DNA from: Oscillospiraceae bacterium
Lineage (GTDB): Bacteria; Bacillota; Clostridia; Oscillospirales; Oscillospiraceae
NCBI GenBank assembly: GCA_017465745.1
Contig: JAFTVM010000014.1
Coordinates: forward strand, 1-36,056
Length of the DNA stretch: 36,056 nt
Reading direction: 5' to 3'
Shown: piece by piece, positions 27,471 through 34,695 of the stretch
Layout of the letters: each line of letters begins with the position of its first letter
How positions within the stretch are numbered: the first letter of the stretch is position 1
The notes under the pieces: generated by a model
Told to the model about the DNA's origin: nothing
Database searches by the model: none
Seen by the model: the letters and a program-made list of their open reading frames with translations, nothing else
Position numbers and translations under genes: made by a program

Positions 27471-28701
27471 ACTGCATGTGCTTCTTGCGCTCATGCTTCA
27501 GGTCGAGAGCGTCGACGCAGATGGTGCAGGCGGCGTCGCCGGTGATGTTGACGACGGTCCGGCCCATGTCCAGGATCCGGTCAATACCGGCAACCAGGGC
27601 GATGCCTTCCAGGGGCAGCCCCACGCTCTGAAGGACCATGGCCAGCATGATGACGCCGGAGCCGGGGACGCCGGCGGTGCCGATGGAGGCAAGGGTTGCG
27701 GTGAGAATAATTGTGATCTGCTGGCCCAGGGTTAGATCAATACCGAAGATCTGGGCGATAAAGATGGCGCAGACACCCTGATAAATGGCGGTGCCGTCCA
27801 TGTTGATGGTGGCGCCCAGGGGCAGGACGAAGCTGGCAATCTCCTTGCGGGCGCCCAGCTTCTGAGTGGCTTCCAGGTTGAAGGGGAGCGTACCCACGCT
27901 GGAGGCGCTGGAGAAGGCAAACAGCATGGCCTGGCTCATGCCCTTGAAGAACTTGACAGGACTCATGCCGGCCAGCAGCTTGACGGAAACGGAGTAGACA
28001 ACCGCTATGTGGATGATGTAGCCCACATAGGCCACCAGGATGACCTTCAGCAGAGGCAGCAGCACGGCAGGACCGTTCTGGGCCACGACAGGGCAGATCA
28101 GGGCGAAGACGCCGATGGCGGACAGCTGAATAATCATACCCATGATCTTCAGGGCAACTTCCGTGAAGCTATCTACAACTTTAACGGCCATCTCACCTTT
28201 TTCGCCGGCAAGGATGATGCCGAAGCCCATAAACAGGGACAGCACGATGACCTGCAGCATATTGGCCTCTACCAGGGGAGAGAAGAAGTTGGAAGGAAAG
28301 ATACCCACAATGGTATCGATGAAGCTGGGAGCTTCGGTGGCGGTGTAGCTCAATTCGTCGCCGGGCAGCACATAACCGGCGCCCACCTGCAGCACATTGG
28401 CGAAAACAAGACCAACCGTTACGGCCAGTGCAGTGGTGAACAGATAGTAGACCACGGTGCGCAGGCCGATGGTGCCGACCTTTCTGACATCCTGCAGGGA
28501 GATGATACCCTGGGTGATGGACAGCAGCACAACAGGCACCACGATCATCTTGATCAGGTTCAGATAGATCGTGCCGATGGGCTTGATGTAGTCCACGGCA
28601 ATGTATGCATGATCCTGCAGCAGCAGACCGGCAATGATGCCAAGAACCAGACTGATGGTGATCTTTAATGTCAATGACATTTTCTTTTTGCTTTGATTCA
28701 T
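27469..28701 (-). CDS. Dicarboxylate/amino acid:cation symporter (DAACS family)
   Basis: This 410-residue transporter is of the GltP/DctA type and carries glutamate, aspartate or C4-dicarboxylates with Na+ or H+. It has multiple membrane helices, the serine-rich reentrant loop SSASSVGTLPFN and the conserved NMDGTAIYQG segment. The later GSGVIMLAMVL and DRILDMGRTVVNITGD regions are also family signatures. The start at 28701 is chosen because GAGGAG sits 8 bases upstream; an in-frame TTG two codons earlier is less likely. Substrate cannot be decided from sequence alone. Confidence 0.93.
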   Translation of the reverse strand: MNQSKKKMSLTLKITISLVLGIIAGLLLQDHAYIAVDYIKPIGTIYLNLIKMIVVPVVLLSITQGIISLQDVRKVGTIGLRTVVYYLFTTALAVTVGLVFANVLQVGAGYVLPGDELSYTATEAPSFIDTIVGIFPSNFFSPLVEANMLQVIVLSLFMGFGIILAGEKGEMAVKVVDSFTEVALKIMGMIIQLSAIGVFALICPVVAQNGPAVLLPLLKVILVAYVGYIIHIAVVYSVSVKLLAGMSPVKFFKGMSQAMLFAFSSASSVGTLPFNLEATQKLGARKEIASFVLPLGATINMDGTAIYQGVCAIFIAQIFGIDLTLGQQITIILTATLASIGTAGVPGSGVIMLAMVLQSVGLPLEGIALVAGIDRILDMGRTVVNITGDAACTICVDALDLKHERKKHMQ

Positions 28702-29079
28702 AAACAATTCTCCTCTTTCGTATTTTACTGGGTATTTAAGGATAGAATACCATATAAAATGAAATTTTGCAATCTGAAAATTGCAATTTAATCAACTATT
28801 TCTGTAAAGAACCAGCAGGGTAAAGGGAAATGAGAAGGAAGAAAGAAAAGATTTATTCACCGGATCAATACGAAGTACCCAGAGGGAAGGGGGATACCAC
28901 TCGTTTTGTTGGAATGTATGAATAGAATGAACGCAACAAAATTATATCCTTTGTACCCTCTGACACACAAATGATCCAAAAACAAGAAGAAATCCATAAA
29001 ATACCTCTAATTTCGAACCTGACCCATTTGGGGCTTGGTTCGGATTTTTTGCCCAGCGGTGCCAATTCACGTCGCCTGC
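28702..29079. other. Intergenic region between symporter and prophage, probably holding the left phage junction
   Basis: No gene is supported. Near the symporter start, TTGCAA occurs twice (about 28768-28790), a possible operator. The middle is AT-rich. At 29014-29043 a CGAACC/GGTTCG hairpin is followed by ATTTTTT on the plus strand, a terminator-like element with no obvious gene behind it. A short open frame on the minus strand (28865-29065) has no ribosome-binding site or recognisable content. The host-phage junction is likely here but could not be located. Confidence 0.5.
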
Positions 29080-29130
29080 GACAGCAGCGGAGTAGGCGCG
29101 GCGCGCCGCTGCCTACTTCCGCTTGCTGTC
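29080..29130. repeat. Long imperfect inverted repeat at the 3' end of the Zot-like gene
   Basis: A 51-base hairpin has 23 base pairs: 29080-29085/29125-29130, 29086-29091/29118-29123, 29092-29097/29111-29116 and 29098-29102/29105-29109. It has a 2-base loop and three single-T bulges at 29110, 29117 and 29124. It overlaps the last codons of the Zot-like gene. There is no T-tract on the minus strand, so it is not a classical terminator. It could be a packaging signal or a transcript-stabilising end. Confidence 0.8.
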
Positions 29131-29982
29131 TGCGGCAACGTAGACATTGGTGATTTGCTGGGCGGGAGGTTCCTTAAATCCTTCCTTCGCCAGGGTATGA
29201 ATGACCTTGTATGTATCATAGGCAGCGCGCAGTTCCGGCGTATGCGTGAAGCAATACATGCCTTTATGTTTCAACTCGATCACATTACCCTCGCTGTCGA
29301 ACTTCGGCTTACGAATCAGAACGACCGTGAAGCAGCCGAGAAAAGTATGGGGCTGATAGATCAGATTGACCTGCTCCCGCAGACCCTTATTCACACGGGT
29401 AAAGACCTGGGCAGTACAACAGAGGATCCGACGATTCTTCCGGTTCTGGGTCGCAACCTCCAGCATTTCCACGGGAAGCTGATTTTTACCAGACATGAAC
29501 CAGTTTTGAATTTCGTCGATACCGACGATCACGCCCTGGTGCCCATTGGTATAAGTCAGGAGCTGCGACCAATGGACAAGGGCATCATCCTGGGTCGACA
29601 CATCGAAATTGGTAATCAACTTAGCAGCGGGATATTGCTTCTGGAGCCGGAGCATCATTTCCACCGCAGCAATCGTTTTTCCTGATCCCTGTTCTCCTGT
29701 AAACATGTGGATGCCCTGGACTCCGAAAAAACCCGGTTCACGCTCAAATCGGTCCATGACATAACGCCGGGGCACATCATAGAACAACTGACGCAGCAGG
29801 CCGGGACGCTTCTGGCGGACCTGGCCAAAAGCCGGCAGCTCCATTTTCTTAATATACCGGAAGTATGCCATCCAGGCCAGGCACAGCAGCGTGAATAGTG
29901 CCATCATGCCCAGGAGCACATACAGGACAGGGAGGAGCCAGCTGACGCAGGCCCACATGAATTGCAACGCTTGTTTTATCAT
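29113..29982 (-). CDS. Zot/pI-like filamentous phage assembly ATPase
   Basis: This 289-residue protein is of the zonular occludens toxin-like (Zot) family, the hallmark ATPase that drives inovirus extrusion. A strongly hydrophobic N-terminal region (about residues 8-41) is a membrane anchor. The ATPase follows with Walker A GEQGSGKT (96-103), Walker B VIVGIDEIQN (D156, E157) and an RNRR-type segment EVATQNRKNRRILCC. In Ff pI the membrane helix follows the ATPase, so the order is reversed here. The start at 29982 has GAGGTG upstream; the frame continues further back without phage similarity. It is the last gene of the operon, where pI stands in Ff after pIII and pVI. Confidence 0.92.
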   Translation of the reverse strand: MIKQALQFMWACVSWLLPVLYVLLGMMALFTLLCLAWMAYFRYIKKMELPAFGQVRQKRPGLLRQLFYDVPRRYVMDRFEREPGFFGVQGIHMFTGEQGSGKTIAAVEMMLRLQKQYPAAKLITNFDVSTQDDALVHWSQLLTYTNGHQGVIVGIDEIQNWFMSGKNQLPVEMLEVATQNRKNRRILCCTAQVFTRVNKGLREQVNLIYQPHTFLGCFTVVLIRKPKFDSEGNVIELKHKGMYCFTHTPELRAAYDTYKVIHTLAKEGFKEPPAQQITNVYVAADSKRK

Positions 29983-29990
29983 AACACACC

Positions 29991-30242
29991 TCACACCAGT
30001 GGGAGCAGGTCCCAAATTGTCTTAATCAAGGCGATGACGGCCCGCACGATGGTAAATGTAACGATCAGACCGCAGATGGTACCGACAGTATCCATAGGGA
30101 GCAAATAACAGGCCACCTTCAGGATCCCGATGAAATAACCAAAGACCGAAGTGTCGGGCGAAATGGTCACATCTGGCAGCATATCCAGCAGGCTGGAAAC
30201 GATATTGAAAACGATATTCAGGAAGAACTCAGATATCATCAT
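29991..30242 (-). CDS. pVI-like small membrane protein of the phage
   Basis: This 83-residue protein has hydrophobic segments at about 5-22, 38-52 and 54-78 and few charges. Size, hydrophobicity and position between the pIII-like and Zot-like genes match the Ff minor coat protein pVI. The ATG at 30242 overlaps the stop of the preceding gene (ATGA), with GGAGG 5 bases upstream, suggesting translational coupling. An in-frame ATG at 30254 is less likely because it precedes that site. The identification rests on context and topology. Confidence 0.75.
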   Translation of the reverse strand: MMISEFFLNIVFNIVSSLLDMLPDVTISPDTSVFGYFIGILKVACYLLPMDTVGTICGLIVTFTIVRAVIALIKTIWDLLPLV

Positions 30243-31840
30243 CGACGCCTCCATATCGAGTTATGGTTATCCCGGCGCTGGATCTCATAGGCAGCATTAC
30301 GGGACGGGAGATGACCCGCCAGGCCGATGGAGTTCAGGCCATCCATAACAAAGTCGCCGGGCATGCCGGAAATCAGGCCAGGGAGCCGTTTGAACATCTT
30401 CCACCAGAAGACGATCCAGAGCAGAGCCGACAGCAGCATATCAACGGTGGGCTTATACTCCGCGTACCAAGTCAGGTCGATAAAAGCGACTTTACCGCCC
30501 AGCTCATAAGAACCGCGGGACGCACCCAGGTCGACATAGATGATGGGCGGGGAAGTTTCCATGCCGGACATGGCGCTGCCAATGAACTGACCCGTTTCGA
30601 CGATGGGAGCGACAAAGGGGAATTCCGCAAGAACTGCATCGACCTTGACCGTGACAAAATCCGCAGAGGGGACAAAAATGGCGCTGATGCCTTGCAGCAC
30701 AGGCTCCACGATGACGCTCGTCCATAGGGCGCTCAGCGCTTCGGGAATCGAAGTCACGCCCGCCAGAATATCAGAAAGCCACTGTCCCAGGGCGTCCAGC
30801 TTCTCACCAATCCAGCGGAAAGGCGTCCAGAGAGCATCGATCAGGGAGTTAATGAACGTACCAACGGCAGTATCCGCAAAGGTTCCGGTGATTACTCCGG
30901 TCTCGGTGTCCGTTGTGGTGTCCACATATGTTCCGGTGCCTGTCCATACATCCGTCTGCAACATGCTTTGGGTTTCCTCCATGGTCTGACCCATGCCCAA
31001 GGGATACGCCAGGATCTGCTCCTCTTCATCGGTGCCAGTATCGGTATCAGTTCCGGTAGAAGTGCCAGGAACAGCGATTGCACCCGCAGCCCAGTCAGCG
31101 TATCCGGTAGCAAAGGAAACTGAGGGATCAACAAGGGAATCAATAATCAGGTCCAAGGAAGAAGAAACACCATCGTCAACTCCGGTTGTATAGCAGCGGT
31201 AAGAAATAGCATCTGTAAGATCAACAGTACGAGAAGACATTACACTACCCGTATCGCTGTCCCATCGATAATTGGTACTGCATGCTGTAGTCAAATACAA
31301 AACGCCTTTAGAAGTGGTATAAGTATAACAGGGATAATGAGAATCTGTTAAAGCGTATGCCGGATAATAAATTGAAGTAGTCCCATCAGCCCAGTTAACG
31401 ATAGCGTAATACATGCGTTGACGCGCTACTTCCAAAGCATCCGCGAAACTTAAGGTCCCGGCGACTGCACCAGCAAATGATGCAGCAGAGGAAACAATAC
31501 CCGAATTAAACCACCAATTCCATACCGTATCAATCAGCGACTCATCTACATAAAACTTACCATTCGTCATCTTCCAAACATTAATCAATCCGTCTGTAAC
31601 GAAGGAAGTAGAATCAGTAAGGTACTGATTGCAGGCGTCGACGGCCATATTAAAATCATCAGATGCTTCACCAGGACGTGGACCCAAACCGATAAAAATA
31701 GCAGCAATAACGGCAGCAGCACCAACACCAACAGCAACCGCCGTTGCAGACGCTTTCGCCCGGATTGGCGAAATATTAAAAACCAGGCAGCACACCAGGA
31801 GCAGACAGACCAGGGTGCGGCCAATATGTTTCAGTTTCAT
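30239..31840 (-). CDS. pIII-like phage adsorption / minor coat protein
   Basis: This 533-residue exported protein is the largest of the phage operon. It has an N-terminal signal peptide with a probable cleavage after AKA (residue 30). A second hydrophobic stretch (33-52) follows. A Trp/Tyr-rich domain (about 60-250) comes next, then two Thr/Asp/Gly-rich linkers (258-275 and about 300-320). The C-terminal part ends in a membrane anchor (about 465-483, MLLSALLWIVFWWKMFKRL). Signal peptide, low-complexity linkers and C-terminal anchor are the pIII plan. The N-terminal domain probably recognises the host surface but matches no receptor-binding domain I know. GGGAGG precedes the ATG. Confidence 0.82.
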   Translation of the reverse strand: MKLKHIGRTLVCLLLVCCLVFNISPIRAKASATAVAVGVGAAAVIAAIFIGLGPRPGEASDDFNMAVDACNQYLTDSTSFVTDGLINVWKMTNGKFYVDESLIDTVWNWWFNSGIVSSAASFAGAVAGTLSFADALEVARQRMYYAIVNWADGTTSIYYPAYALTDSHYPCYTYTTSKGVLYLTTACSTNYRWDSDTGSVMSSRTVDLTDAISYRCYTTGVDDGVSSSLDLIIDSLVDPSVSFATGYADWAAGAIAVPGTSTGTDTDTGTDEEEQILAYPLGMGQTMEETQSMLQTDVWTGTGTYVDTTTDTETGVITGTFADTAVGTFINSLIDALWTPFRWIGEKLDALGQWLSDILAGVTSIPEALSALWTSVIVEPVLQGISAIFVPSADFVTVKVDAVLAEFPFVAPIVETGQFIGSAMSGMETSPPIIYVDLGASRGSYELGGKVAFIDLTWYAEYKPTVDMLLSALLWIVFWWKMFKRLPGLISGMPGDFVMDGLNSIGLAGHLPSRNAAYEIQRRDNHNSIWRRR

Positions 31841-31865
31841 AAAAAACCTCCCATCATAAAGAAAT

Positions 31866-31890
31866 GGGCCCCGGTGCCAGACCGGGACCC
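31866..31890 (-). terminator. GC-rich hairpin between coat and pIII-like genes
   Basis: On the minus strand a 10-bp stem (with one T-G pair) closes a CTGGC loop and is followed by ATTTCTTTA. It lies directly after the major coat gene. In Ff a terminator at the same place limits expression of gene III, so a partial terminator is likely. The T-run is weak. Confidence 0.6.
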
Positions 31891-31905
31891 AGTGGGAACA
31901 GCACC

Positions 31906-32064
31906 TTAAGCGCTATGCAGCACGGACTGCATGAAAGAGATACCCTTACGGATACCGATGAAGGTAACCATGGGGGGAATCAGGATGGGCAGCAGAGCCA
32001 CGATCTCATCGAACAGGCCACCCACCAGTTCAGCAGTGACAACACCAGACAGAACAGGTTCCAT
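31906..32064 (-). CDS. Major coat protein (pVIII-like) of the phage
   Basis: This 52-residue protein begins MEPVLSGVVTAELVGGLFDE and continues with a hydrophobic core rich in Ile/Leu/Pro (LLPILIPPMVTFIGI), a basic pair RK and a short amphipathic tail ending HSA. The acidic N-terminus, membrane-spanning centre and basic C-terminus are the plan of a mature inoviral major coat protein, and the length matches mature M13 pVIII (50 aa). There is no separate signal peptide, so it would insert as made. The start at 32064 has AAAGGAGG upstream, the best ribosome-binding site of the operon, as expected for the most abundant virion protein. Confidence 0.85.
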   Translation of the reverse strand: MEPVLSGVVTAELVGGLFDEIVALLPILIPPMVTFIGIRKGISFMQSVLHSA

Positions 32065-32078
32065 GAAGTTTCCTCCTT

Positions 32079-32315
32079 TCAAAAAAAGATTCGCAGGAAT
32101 TTATAGCCAAAGTAGCACAGGATCACGACCACGATAAACAGCAAGAACGCAGTCTGGTAGTTTTCATACTCCACCAGGGCTTGCAGATACGGGATGTAAT
32201 CCGGCACTGCTTCAGTTACCGTTTCAATTGCTTCGGTGACGGTCTCCGTCACCTGGGGAACAGTTTCGGCCAGGGCCTCTGTAGCCTGGGCGATGGTTTC
32301 AGGAGGGACTGTCAC
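32079..32315 (-). CDS. Small single-TM phage protein upstream of the coat gene
   Basis: This 78-residue protein has an N-terminal Thr/Val/Glu repeat region (TVPQVTETVTEAIETVTEAVP) without basic residues. A C-terminal transmembrane helix (about 55-72) ends in YKFLRIFF. It starts at GTG 32315 with GGAGGTGG upstream and overlaps the previous stop (GTGA). The position just before the major coat gene is where Ff carries pVII and pIX, so a minor coat or end-cap role is possible. Sequence similarity cannot confirm it. Confidence 0.7.
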   Translation of the reverse strand: MTVPPETIAQATEALAETVPQVTETVTEAIETVTEAVPDYIPYLQALVEYENYQTAFLLFIVVVILCYFGYKFLRIFF

Positions 32316-32452
32316 AACAGGCCACCTCCATCAATGCACTGGCCGCACCGATGACAGGCAAGGCCACAGTCAGCGCAGTAGTTAAGCTGCGCATCTGTCA
32401 GGTTATCACAGCGGACCTGATAGAACACGCAATAATCATCACGGACGTTCAT
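32312..32452 (-). CDS. Tiny cysteine-rich phage protein
   Basis: This 46-residue protein begins MNVRDDYCVFYQVRCDNLTD. It carries seven cysteines, including C-x2-C-x3-C-x2-C-x2-C spacing near the C-terminus (YCADCGLACHRCGQC), which suggests zinc binding. TGAGGTG precedes the ATG at 32452. The stop overlaps the next gene by 4 bases, and the rep stop is 8 bases upstream. The tight coupling and the clear ribosome-binding site support that it is real; its function is unknown. Confidence 0.65.
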   Translation of the reverse strand: MNVRDDYCVFYQVRCDNLTDAQLNYCADCGLACHRCGQCIDGGGLL

Positions 32453-32460
32453 GGTACACC

Positions 32461-33408
32461 TCACATAGCGAACACCAATTGTTCGCACTCATAAAAGTCA
32501 TCCGCTTCGGTCTCCGCAGCGGTTTTTTCATCTTCTGCGCCGCGATCAAAGCGGAGCGGTTCAAACAGGCTGAAATCCGAGTAGGGGCCGGATTCCGCCA
32601 GATCCAGAACTTTCAGCTCCCAGTCAAGAGGATCCCGGGGGCTGCTCATTCCGGTAGCGCAGAATTCATACTTATTGACCAGGAGATTGTCTATCCAGAA
32701 GTCACGGCCGAAGAAGTCCACGAACTTCTGAGCCACGTTCAATCCCTGGTTTGCATAGTAGCTGTTCATGCCCAGGGCCTTGACCATGCGGTCATTGTCC
32801 TTGGTTATGTACTTGGTTACATAGAAAGCTGCTGCCGTGGGATTCTTGATCTTCCCCAAAGAGCAGTATCCGAACTTCTCCTGATAAGGCATCCAATTCA
32901 CGTATCCTTTCTTACGCAGCTTCCAGGGGAGCCTGCGGCCCTCTGGCGTGCGGTAGCCCTGAGCATCCATCTTCCGGAATGAGATCAGCTCATCCGGGTC
33001 AATGCCCGCCAGGAAGCCGTGAGCGTGCCAGGAACCGTCCTGGTGCATTTCAGGGACCAGGAGATACCGAACCTTATGACCTTTCTTGCGGCGGTCTCGC
33101 ATCCACTGGGAAAACCGTTTCCACCACTCTGCGAGGTCTTTTCGGTCGTATTTATCCTCGGAAATGGTGAACGTGCAGAACCATTCCCAATCGTTGCAGA
33201 GGGCTTTTTCCAGTATCATCCGCTTCGAGCGGGAGATACTGGAATCAAGCTTGTGTTCATGGTGTTTCTGAGATTCCTTCGGGCCGGGACCAGAGTGGAC
33301 CCGGACGGAGTACCATTGCACGAACTTGAAGATTTCCGGGGTGAGTTTATACACGGTGTGGCTGCGGTCTTCCCCGGGAATCCAGCAGCTGCCTGTTTGA
33401 CTTGCCAT
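32461..33408 (-). CDS. Rolling-circle replication initiator (HUH endonuclease)
   Basis: This 315-residue protein would nick the replicative form to start rolling-circle replication, like pII of Ff. Motif 1 is WEWFCTFTISEDKYD (about 74-88). Motif 2, the HUH metal site, is SWHAHGFLAG with H128 and H130. Motif 3 is FYVTKYITKD with Y196, K199, Y200 and K203, so both tyrosine and lysine positions of the nicking motif are present. Start and stop are complete. The tail is acidic. It could equally be described as a plasmid-type Rep, but the phage neighbours decide the context. Confidence 0.9.
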   Translation of the reverse strand: MASQTGSCWIPGEDRSHTVYKLTPEIFKFVQWYSVRVHSGPGPKESQKHHEHKLDSSISRSKRMILEKALCNDWEWFCTFTISEDKYDRKDLAEWWKRFSQWMRDRRKKGHKVRYLLVPEMHQDGSWHAHGFLAGIDPDELISFRKMDAQGYRTPEGRRLPWKLRKKGYVNWMPYQEKFGYCSLGKIKNPTAAAFYVTKYITKDNDRMVKALGMNSYYANQGLNVAQKFVDFFGRDFWIDNLLVNKYEFCATGMSSPRDPLDWELKVLDLAESGPYSDFSLFEPLRFDRGAEDEKTAAETEADDFYECEQLVFAM

Positions 33409-33472
33409 GACGTTTCCTGCCTTTTTCGTACCGTCTTCCTTCCCGGAATCCGTTAAGGAGTCGAGTGCCCCA

Positions 33473-33494
33473 TCCGGGCCCCGGAGGGCCCGGA
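33473..33494. repeat. GC-rich perfect hairpin upstream of rep
   Basis: An 8-bp perfect stem (33473-33480 with 33487-33494) has the 6-base loop CCGGAG and lies in the 140-base gap before rep. There is no T-run. It could attenuate rep expression or be part of a nick/packaging region. A second small hairpin lies at 33511-33524. Confidence 0.6.
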
Positions 33495-33549
33495 CATGAG
33501 GTATATCAGAACGCTTTTCAGCGTGTCAGGCTATCATCACGACAGTCAA

Positions 33550-33738
33550 TCAGAGAAGTTTATACAGCTCCTGGTACTTATCCAGCACTTCGATCTGGAT
33601 GCTCCGGCAGGCGTCCAACTGCTCATAGCAGCGGGCAAGATCCTGTTTCAGCTGGGGCAGCTCACGAGCGGCGGCCATCAACGCTTCAAGATCTCTGAAC
33701 AGAAGAGATGCGTACCAGTCTTGCGGGAGCTCAGCCAT
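33550..33738 (-). CDS. Small coiled-coil phage protein
   Basis: This 62-residue acidic helical protein begins MAELPQDWYASLLFRDLEAL and continues with heptad-like leucines (LPQLKQDLARCYEQLDA). The start overlaps the upstream stop as TGATG, implying coupling, but there is no good ribosome-binding site of its own. Function is unknown. Confidence 0.6.
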   Translation of the reverse strand: MAELPQDWYASLLFRDLEALMAAARELPQLKQDLARCYEQLDACRSIQIEVLDKYQELYKLL

Positions 33739-33998
33739 CAGGAAGCGGGGGTGTCCACGTGGCCGACCACGAGGATCTGGTTGACGCCGTAGCGGCCCTC
33801 GACAGCCACGATCTGATCACCGATCACGGGGGGATAGGGAACATACTTCTTCTTGTAGAACAGGCGGTTGGTTTCCTCACCGGAGCCGGTGTGGCCCTCT
33901 TCCAGCTTGATGGCGGGGCGGGTGACGTACAGCCGGACACACTCATCACCATTCTCAGTCAGCCAGGTTTCATAACCCTTGATAGTCCAAACATCCAT
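33738..33998 (-). CDS. Candidate ssDNA-binding (pV-like) phage protein
   Basis: This 86-residue soluble protein begins MDVWTIKGYETWLTENGDEC. It is strand-rich with aromatic and basic positions (NRLFYKKKYVPYPPVIGDQIVAVEGRYG), consistent with a small OB-like fold. Length (87 aa for Ff pV) and its place in the replication module suggest the protein that coats phage ssDNA. There is no diagnostic motif, so this is an inference. GGAGGAAA gives a strong start at 33998. Confidence 0.65.
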   Translation of the reverse strand: MDVWTIKGYETWLTENGDECVRLYVTRPAIKLEEGHTGSGEETNRLFYKKKYVPYPPVIGDQIVAVEGRYGVNQILVVGHVDTPAS

Positions 33999-34062
33999 AA
34001 TTAATTTCCTCCATTAGTTCAGTTGATTGTTTTATTTATCACCGGGACGGCCCGGGGATTAA

Positions 34063-34143
34063 TGGTGCAGCAGCCCGGATTCGAACCGAGTACATGATCC
34101 TCCCGGCTTGCGAGCGCCTTCGTCATGTAAGCCCCTCTGCTGC
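34063..34143 (-). ncRNA. tRNA-like element with encoded CCA, no normal D-arm
   Basis: Read on the minus strand, a perfect 7-bp acceptor stem (34143-34137 with 34073-34067) is followed by discriminator A and CCA (34066-34063). The T-arm is complete: 5-bp stem, loop TTCGAAT and matching stem (34090-34074). The 46 bases between do not form a standard D-arm and anticodon arm. ACATGA and TCATGT can pair, and GGCTT can pair with AAGCC. A loop-like CTCGCAA (anticodon CGC if real) lacks a good 5-bp stem. It is either a degenerate tRNA or a genuine tRNA-like structure. It lies in the phage non-coding region, upstream of and on the same strand as the structural operon. Confidence 0.6.
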
Positions 34144-34252
34144 ATATATAAGTCGGCACTAAAACGCCCTATTGGCACCTGCGCTTTCCACATGGCCTCT
34201 TGATCCGAAGCGCTCCCCGGCGTCTGCCTGTCTCCTGCGGAACTCGGCCCTA

Positions 34253-34313
34253 AAAATCGGAACCGACCCCTGCGAGCTAACAAAATGCTCGCGCACGGGG
34301 ATCGGCCGATTTT
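34253..34313. repeat. Large hairpin in the phage non-coding region
   Basis: The outer stem AAAATCGG/CCGATTTT (34253-34260 with 34306-34313) continues as CCGA/TCGG, CCCC/GGGG and GCGAGC/GCTCGC around a 9-base loop (34278-34286), with small internal loops: about 22 bp in all. On the minus strand it ends in ATTTTTA, so it could terminate the 34665-34441 transcript. Its size and setting also fit a phage replication origin or packaging signal. Confidence 0.7.
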
Positions 34314-34440
34314 CTTAACGGGCCTCAAACAGTCCTCGGAGCCAGTCAGCCACCTGTGAACGCTCCGGCTCCGCGAGTCTCATGTGAAAAGTCTTGGTTA
34401 TTAACGGGCTACTTTATCCGGCATTGGGGGAGCGGGGAGC

Positions 34441-34665
34441 TCAGAGACCACGGGAATCAGCAACGTTGCAAATTGCATGGGACAACACAACGCTTCCAGG
34501 AACGACGAAGCTGCAGAACCACAGGGCAAGAGCGATCTGCAGCAGATAAGCACCAGCCAGGGCATCATAGAACAGGGCATAGATGGACAGGTAAGCGCCC
34601 ATAGTCCAAAGGAGACGGATCATCTTGTGATGACGCTTGAACCAGCGCAAGAACTTTTCTTCCAT
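34441..34665 (-). CDS. Small two-helix membrane protein of the phage
   Basis: This 74-residue protein has a basic N-terminus (FLRWFKRHHKMIR) and two hydrophobic helices (about 17-34 and 40-60). AGGAGGTGA precedes the ATG, and it is the first gene read from the minus-strand promoter at 34720-34747. It is separated from the structural operon by about 440 non-coding bases. No family is recognised. An early function (superinfection exclusion, membrane preparation) is possible but only inferred from position. Confidence 0.7.
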   Translation of the reverse strand: MEEKFLRWFKRHHKMIRLLWTMGAYLSIYALFYDALAGAYLLQIALALWFCSFVVPGSVVLSHAICNVADSRGL

Positions 34666-34695
34666 GTATTCACCTCCTGATACACAATCAGTATT

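Noticed and set aside
28865-29065. Short minus-strand open frame next to the prophage
   Set aside because: No ribosome-binding site, composition unlike the phage genes, and it overlaps a terminator-like hairpin.
34063-34143. Calling the element a normal alanine tRNA (anticodon CGC)
   Set aside because: The loop CTCGCAA looks right, but its flanks pair only 3 bp with an 8-base loop, and the D-loop has no GG.
34059-34328. Minus-strand open frame across the phage non-coding region
   Set aside because: It runs through the tRNA-like element and a large hairpin and has no ribosome-binding site; the structure explains the conservation of this stretch better.
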